A stretch of 8,300 bases of DNA from Deltaproteobacteria bacterium (GTDB taxonomy: Bacteria > Desulfobacterota > Dissulfuribacteria > Dissulfuribacterales > QOAL01), in NCBI GenBank assembly GCA_026996955.1, contig JALWJV010000010.1, forward strand, positions 1 through 8,300, written 5' to 3'. The position numbers and the translations under genes are program-made. Below, one piece after another: positions 7,301 to 8,300 of this stretch. The notes beneath the pieces are model-generated. The model was not told where the DNA came from. It worked only from the letters and a program-made list of their open reading frames with translations, and did not search any database. Each line of letters starts with the position of its first letter. Within the stretch, counting starts at the first letter, position 1.

Positions 7301-8300
7301 CTTTTCCATAACCAGCAACCATGATGGCAGGCCGTTATCATTTACGCATGAGCGTGGTACTGCACACTTTTACTGGACTGCCATGGGCAGGCTTTCCTCT
7401 GTGATTGATGAGGCCGGCTCCATGCTCACGCCTGGGTATGACGAGGTGTTGAACATGACCTCCCTGCGATTTGAAGACAGCAACGGGGTCAATGCATCTG
7501 AGACGTTGTATGGATATGATCTTGTTGACAGGGTTACATCCCGTACCGATCCACTGGGCAATATACGGCGTTTCTCCTATGATAACGACGATTATTTTAC
7601 AGGGGAGGCCTTGCCGGACGGCTCAATCCGTATCTATGCCAGGGATGGAATGGGAAGGACAGTGCAGGAGTCTTCGTCAGAGGGGACCATCACCTACTCT
7701 TATGATCTCGGTAACAGGCTGGTAAGGGCAGTTCGTGTAATATCTGCAGGAAGAACAGATACCGTAAATATCAGCTACACCCCTGCCGGACTGATTAAAA
7801 GTGTTACGGATACAAAGGGCAGGACCGTTTCCTATCAGTATGACGCGGCAGGCCGCCGTACCGGTATGATTGCCCCTGACGGTACCACGGTGGTTTACAG
7901 GCGTGATCCGGTCGGAAGGCTCACGAGGGTTGAGTGCAGTGGTGCATGGATCTCGTTTGAATATGATGCTGCCGGAAGACGGATCAGACAGGAGACCTCA
8001 GGCGGGGCTGTGACCGAATATACATATAACAGCGCGGGTCTCCTGGATACCCTGACAATATACGACAGTTCAGGTGAAGTGGCAGCCAGTTACCAGTACA
8101 CTTACGATTCCCTGGGCAACAGGACCCAGGTTATGCTTCATGACGGATTTATCCGCTGGGAGTACGATGCACTTAACAGGCTAACGTCCGAGATTATCAA
8201 CTCAACAGCCCTTGGCACTGCTACCCGGACTTTCAGTTATGACTATGCCGGAAACCGGTTCTCTGCTGGAGGCTCCGAGGTTTACAGGGCTGACAACAGC
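1137..8300 (+). CDS. Giant exported PKD/PA14/toroid/Rhs (YD-repeat) protein, 3' end outside the window
   Basis: The frame is open for 2388 codons from the ATG at 1137 to the window edge, with no in-frame stop. Domains by residue: signal peptide 1-57; PKD-like 64-156; alpha-toroid 160-658 with a PA14 domain inserted at 198-318; PKD-type 661-756 and 758-862; fibronectin-III-like 865-1027 with dockerin-like calcium loops inserted at 932-992; cadherin/He_PIG-like 1033-1120; four PKD 1126-1470; Ig-like 1479-1573; Rhs entry segment 1576-1720; YD repeats 1721 to the edge. In known Rhs proteins the YD repeats form a hollow shell around a C-terminal toxin or adhesive part; here the core end and C-terminal domain are not visible. 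There is no PAAR or VgrG-like N terminus, so Sec export to the surface is likelier than type VI loading. The start overlaps the sorting-signal gene by 4 bases. A surface adhesin or polymorphic-toxin-like effector is inferred; the exact function is unknown. Confidence 0.95.
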   Translation, partial: MRVNVSGSYATRVICLAVAFLCISLFQLPFGETGAASGHRFPNLLISGLFGVAPVYAAPPKVICVPHVPSDMLIPHETWAGEPTILKGVARGVATGTYYWEFGDGNSSQVMSITDSDNLAIIHQYDASPGTLFIAHLHVINEAGEEGVDDYRVLVKEKTLDVEVNKAIDDGLWWLYTRKDEYTVIPMTAFKTATGLPGLLGQYFNNFDLSGDPVLERIDPAVNFVWGGSPGEGVNTDFSARWTGTITIPEDGVYGFASYNDDGTRLYIDGELIIDDWRGHAPTWRYSRKLWLSAGEHSFRLDFYDSCCGAQAQIYWTAMTTVRWGNVNPDNRYNDYYGNTTASAVQAFEINGHLETSDPDEDPYVSVVRGGIAYLLNGLASYDLNLQHDDNPDSNGNGIGLGWPGNRPIYELGAIMDALVASGTPDAIAQFGGVNVLGRRYQDIVQDMVDMYAWGQVDSGSRTGGWRYAWNSDADNSASQWAAIGIVAAERHFGCSVPEWVRDYNRTWLDTSFNSAGYFGYTDRNAYRSGFATGPSGMVQMAFDNIHVADARWRSCEQYLESNWSDFLGWDRAGGHQTRDGRYYSYYAFAKAMRLALPREVEYLPGGINWYGDEVYGLARLLVDTQNPDGSWPYDGWPYVGPNTAGAWNVIILTRTLFEKPPVAVIHAEPNPGAVGQIITFDGSASYHTDPAKEIVQYLWDFDASDGVDFEHPDATGVTASHTYGNLQDYTVSLKVIDNSTPERFDVSNITLHITVPPHPPTAVIGGPYIAASGEGVHVDGGGSYDIDEAEGDSITAWDWESDMVPPYGFDEAHGRQAVLPPFDRPGHYDIILRVTDNTATVFPLSGQPDLTDTDFGKVTVYETGVIDLNARPKDTKCQLTWTPTSAQAYRILRSDKGPNEGFVQIGTTTSGYAVFVDHNLAPEPGEPVNACRGDFNNDYVVDSIDAAMFASELGAGNCSETAPCLGDFDSDGDVDGTDNAFFQAEMGRTQCLQVTGVEMDKEYWYRIMAEEDGVQKLSAPAYVKSQGKIKNFPPVITSEPAVNATESRTYEYHVQAYDPEGTTVVFQLDIAPDGMQIDASTGLVTWVPGNDQVGVQEVMVRVTDEAGIAATQFFKIMVMPRFNSAPVADPGGPYSALTGETVSFSASATDPEGDAIVSWHWAFGDGTEAEGQQVTHVYGAAGTYTVSLFVTDDRGATGHAETLCQIEAPNRPPLADAGGPYLGFVGTPVEFDGSNSYDPDDDPMTFTWNFGDSSPAQGGIQVSHTYLEAGAYTATLSVDDGRGGLDSAQVDVLIYPPNQAPDASFSVDGDFFRWTTLVFDASTSSDPDGHDIVSYEWDFGDGLHTTGTIVSHAYAESGNYTVTLTVTDSFGMSGNATRQVVIVHPPNNAPVIDAGGPYSGAVGESITLMAEGADPDGDNITWSWSCNGNTYLGKSVQLVFDSPGTYSATVYARDGLGGNSSDTATIDIFDPNAPGDDVPPEVEILSPEPGAMLSGTVRFYGSVSDENLVSWRLEYAPSGSEEWSEVADGTSGVDNGLLAELDVSSWPSDSYRFRLTATDGRQSATHWNDYTIINPLQLGRFSISYNDLTLPVMGMKLRLMRTYRSTRSAAGDFGRGWTLDMKNVDLRESPNHNVFITLPDGRRTAFAFTPVRVSPWFPLYRAEFTAPPGVFDELDFVGNHDVVYSGGEWYYFMDPSGMFNPSTYILRTRDGLVYTIDEDFGVRRVEDRNGNWISIDSSGITTSSGRNVSFSYNAQGFLSAITDPSGGTIAYEYDTAGHLVSFRDQAGNETRYIYNERGKMTEIIAPEGGRPMTVEYYDDGRVKARIDENGNRISYTYDVENRTETVTRPNGYYITYTYDENGYEVRRDNSFTGITISKRDADGNLLEEITPEGRRSVFTYDQRGNKLTETRYVDPDDNSTARTRSFAYDQFGNPLLAVMEDGSRTEMTYDDDFNLIRRIRKDSDGNVLSDESWTYDERGNRISYTDPLGNTTRYSYNGFGDMISKTDASGVTVSYEYDAMGRRTAIINALGQRTEITYDALGNLASVARNGVTAFSITSNHDGRPLSFTHERGTAHFYWTAMGRLSSVIDEAGSMLTPGYDEVLNMTSLRFEDSNGVNASETLYGYDLVDRVTSRTDPLGNIRRFSYDNDDYFTGEALPDGSIRIYARDGMGRTVQESSSEGTITYSYDLGNRLVRAVRVISAGRTDTVNISYTPAGLIKSVTDTKGRTVSYQYDAAGRRTGMIAPDGTTVVYRRDPVGRLTRVECSGAWISFEYDAAGRRIRQETSGGAVTEYTYNSAGLLDTLTIYDSSGEVAASYQYTYDSLGNRTQVMLHDGFIRWEYDALNRLTSEIINSTALGTATRTFSYDYAGNRFSAGGSEVYRADNS
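1326..1604 (+). repeat. N-terminal PKD-like domain (residues 64-156)
   Basis: The WEFGDG motif at residues 100-105 is the hallmark turn of PKD domains, followed by HQY (123-125) and a closing strand, YRVLVKEK (151-158). PKD domains are beta-sandwich spacers and protein- or glycan-binding modules of extracellular proteins. The spacing to the closing strand is a little unusual, so this is called PKD-like. Confidence 0.65.
1614..3110 (+). other. Alpha/alpha-toroid domain (terpene-cyclase / prenyltransferase-like fold), residues 160-658, split by PA14
   Basis: Helix-like units typical of the toroid fold are seen: VNKAIDDGLWWLYTRK (164-179), TASAVQAFEINGH (341-353), VVRGGIAYLL (367-376), YQDIVQDMVDMYAWGQ (441-456), GGWRYAW (464-470), SASQWAAIGIVAAERHF (477-493), and a QW-like close QNPDGSWPY (626-634) followed by NTAGAWNVIILTRTLF. 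The first helix is separated from the rest by the PA14 domain at 198-318. No DXDD cyclase motif is seen at an expected place, so binding or scaffolding is likelier than catalysis. Assignment rests on remembered family patterns. Confidence 0.6.
1728..2090 (+). other. PA14 domain, residues 198-318
   Basis: The segment opens with GLLGQYF (198-204). It continues with RWTGTITIPEDGVYGF (241-256), NDDGTRLYIDGELIIDDW (260-277) and AGEHSFRLDFYD (294-305), and ends at IYW (314-316). This order is the classic PA14 beta-barrel, known from anthrax protective antigen, glycosidases and yeast adhesins, where it often binds carbohydrate with calcium. Asp261-Asp262 lie where the calcium-binding aspartates of the adhesin forms are found. 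Two adjacent cysteines (307-308) are unusual in the final loop. Carbohydrate binding is inferred. Confidence 0.85.
3117..3404 (+). repeat. PKD domain, residues 661-756
   Basis: PPVAVIHAEPNPGAVGQ, then ITFDGSASYH (679-688), YLWDFDASDG (698-707), SHTYGNLQDYTVSLKVID (721-738) and a closing LHITV follow the PKD order (GSAS, WDF, HTY, YTVSL). The WDFGDG turn is changed to WDFDASDGVDF, a longer variant found in some PKD domains. Confidence 0.8.
3408..3722 (+). repeat. Divergent PKD-type domain, residues 758-862
   Basis: The opening PPTAVIGGPYIAASGEGV is the common GGPY lead-in of PKD domains, and DGGGSYDIDEAEGD, WDWESD and GHYDIILRVTDN keep the strand order. The FGDG turn and HTY motif are lost, and a loop (about 841-856) is inserted before the last strand (VTVYE). 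It is probably a PKD fold that has lost its canonical turn. Confidence 0.6.
3729..4217 (+). other. Fibronectin-III-like domain, residues 865-1027, split by dockerin-like loops
   Basis: The first half has CQLTWTPTSAQAYRILRSD (878-896), then VQIGTTTSGYAVFVDHNL (904-921). The second half has DKEYWYRIMAEEDGVQKLSAPAYVK (from 1001). Joined, they make an ordinary fibronectin-III pattern (W in strand B, YRILRS in C, YWYRI.A in F, S.P in G). The split falls in the E-F loop, where residues 932-992 are inserted. The domain call is moderate because both halves are short. Confidence 0.6.
3930..4112 (+). other. Dockerin-like pair of calcium-binding loops, residues 932-992
   Basis: Two loops of the dockerin/EF-hand F-type are complete. 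Loop 1 has D935, N937, D939, D943 and D946 at positions 1, 3, 5, 9 and 12 (GDFNNDYVVDSIDAAMFASELG). Loop 2 has D968, D970, D972, D976 and D979 (GDFDSDGDVDGTDNAFFQAEMG). Four cysteines flank and join them (C932, C959, C965, C992). Dockerins bind cohesins in cellulosomes; similar pairs in other bacterial proteins bind calcium and cap or stabilise domains. No cohesin gene is present, so calcium binding is better supported than cohesin docking. Confidence 0.8.
4233..4496 (+). other. Cadherin / He_PIG-like Ig domain, residues 1033-1120
   Basis: The pattern FPPVITSEPAVNATE, YEYHVQAYDPEG (1051-1062), LDIAPDGMQIDASTGLVTWVP (1069-1089) and VQEVMVRVTDEAG is the well-known surface-protein Ig domain with the motif P.GM.ID..TGL.TW.P. 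It is a beta-sandwich spacer that may use the DPEG aspartate for calcium at the domain joint. Confidence 0.8.
4512..5546 (+). repeat. Four tandem PKD domains, residues 1126-1470
   Basis: The units are about 85 residues each: 1126-1209, 1213-1297, 1301-1385 and 1390-1470. Each starts with an AP/PP lead, and three have GGPY. The turn motif is HWAFGDG (1161-1167) in unit 1, TWNFGDS (1248-1254) in unit 2 and EWDFGDG (1337-1343) in unit 3. Unit 4 has WSWSCNG instead and lost the FGDG turn. HVY, HTY or HAY followed by GxYT marks the middle of units 1-3. The array forms a rod that lifts the toroid and PA14 region away from the Rhs shell. The DNA of the units has diverged, so the duplication is old. 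Confidence 0.9.
5571..5855 (+). other. Ig-like domain before the Rhs part, residues 1479-1573
   Basis: PPEVEILSPEPGAMLSGTVRFYGSV, DENLVSWRLEYAPSG (1507-1520), then LLAELDVSSWPSDSYRFRLTATDG (1538-1561). This module, with SWRLEYAP and SYRFRLTATD, commonly sits directly ahead of the Rhs entry segment in large secreted Rhs proteins. Confidence 0.75.
5862..6296 (+). other. Rhs entry segment (DUF6531-like), residues 1576-1720
   Basis: LQLGRFSISYNDLTLPVMG (1577-1595), LRLMRTYRST (1598-1607) and GDFGRGWTLDM (1612-1622) are the hallmark start of the Rhs shell: a DL.LP...G stretch, RTY.S and FG.GW. LPDGRRTAF (1639-1647) and LRTRDGLVYTIDEDFG continue the usual run into the YD repeats. It marks where the cocoon-like structure begins. 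Confidence 0.85.
6297..8300 (+). repeat. Array of about 29 YD (Rhs) repeats, continuing past the window
   Basis: From residue 1721 on, units of about 20-25 residues repeat the YD pattern, for example YEYDTAGHL (1772-1780), FTYDQRGNK (1899-1907), WTYDERGNR (1974-1982), YEYDAMGRR (2016-2024), YQYDAAGRR (2233-2241), FEYDAAGRR (2274-2282) and YTYDSLGNR (2321-2329). Several are followed by TDPLGN. Some units are worn, such as those near 2057, 2078 and 2099. YD repeats wind into the shell of Rhs/TcC proteins. The conserved core end (DP.GL type) has not been reached at 8300, so the C-terminal domain is unseen. Confidence 0.93.

Noticed and set aside
1137..8300. Type VI secretion Rhs effector
   Set aside because: The N terminus has a Sec signal and extracellular spacer domains. 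No PAAR, VgrG, Hcp or EagR-type gene is present in the window.
1..8300. CRISPR array, tRNA/rRNA genes, insertion sequences, intrinsic terminator
   Set aside because: No regularly spaced direct repeats with unique spacers, no RNA gene folds, no transposase frames, and no GC-rich hairpin followed by a T tract were found.

Overview
The window looks like a chromosomal fragment of a Gram-negative, environmental, Desulfobacterota-like (deltaproteobacterial) bacterium. This is inferred from the VPLPG-type C-terminal sorting signal on the first gene, from the very large Sec-exported protein built of PKD, toroid and Rhs parts, and from roughly balanced base composition with frequent AGG arginine codons. 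No marker gene is present, so the lineage is only a suggestion.

Layout. Positions 1-381 are a leader without a convincing gene. Its first ~230 bases are strongly AT-rich and hold two long perfect inverted repeats (52-70 and 143-166), the second lying over a possible promoter. Positions 382-1140 encode a 252-residue exported protein with an N-terminal signal peptide and a C-terminal VPLPG / hydrophobic / basic tail of the PEP-CTERM class (VPLPA-CTERM variant). The next gene starts in the ATGA overlap at 1137 and stays open, with no in-frame stop, to the last base of the window: 2388 codons, with the 3' end missing. It fills 86% of the window, and an ORF caller that demands a stop codon inside the window would miss it.

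The giant protein reads, from the N terminus: a long signal peptide, a PKD-like domain, an alpha/alpha-toroid (terpene-cyclase/prenyltransferase-like fold) interrupted by a PA14 domain, two PKD-type domains, a fibronectin-III-like domain interrupted by a cysteine-flanked pair of dockerin-like calcium loops, a cadherin/He_PIG-like Ig domain, four tandem PKD domains, another Ig-like domain, the conserved Rhs entry segment, and about 29 YD repeats still running at the window edge. The Rhs core end and any C-terminal effector would lie downstream.

How the genes may work together. Both products carry Sec signals and the genes overlap by 4 bases, so they are probably co-transcribed and translationally coupled. 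A plausible reading is a sorting-tagged small surface protein made together with a giant surface-displayed or secreted adhesin/polymorphic-toxin-like Rhs protein. The unusual points are the two domain-in-domain insertions and this gene pairing. The function remains unproven.
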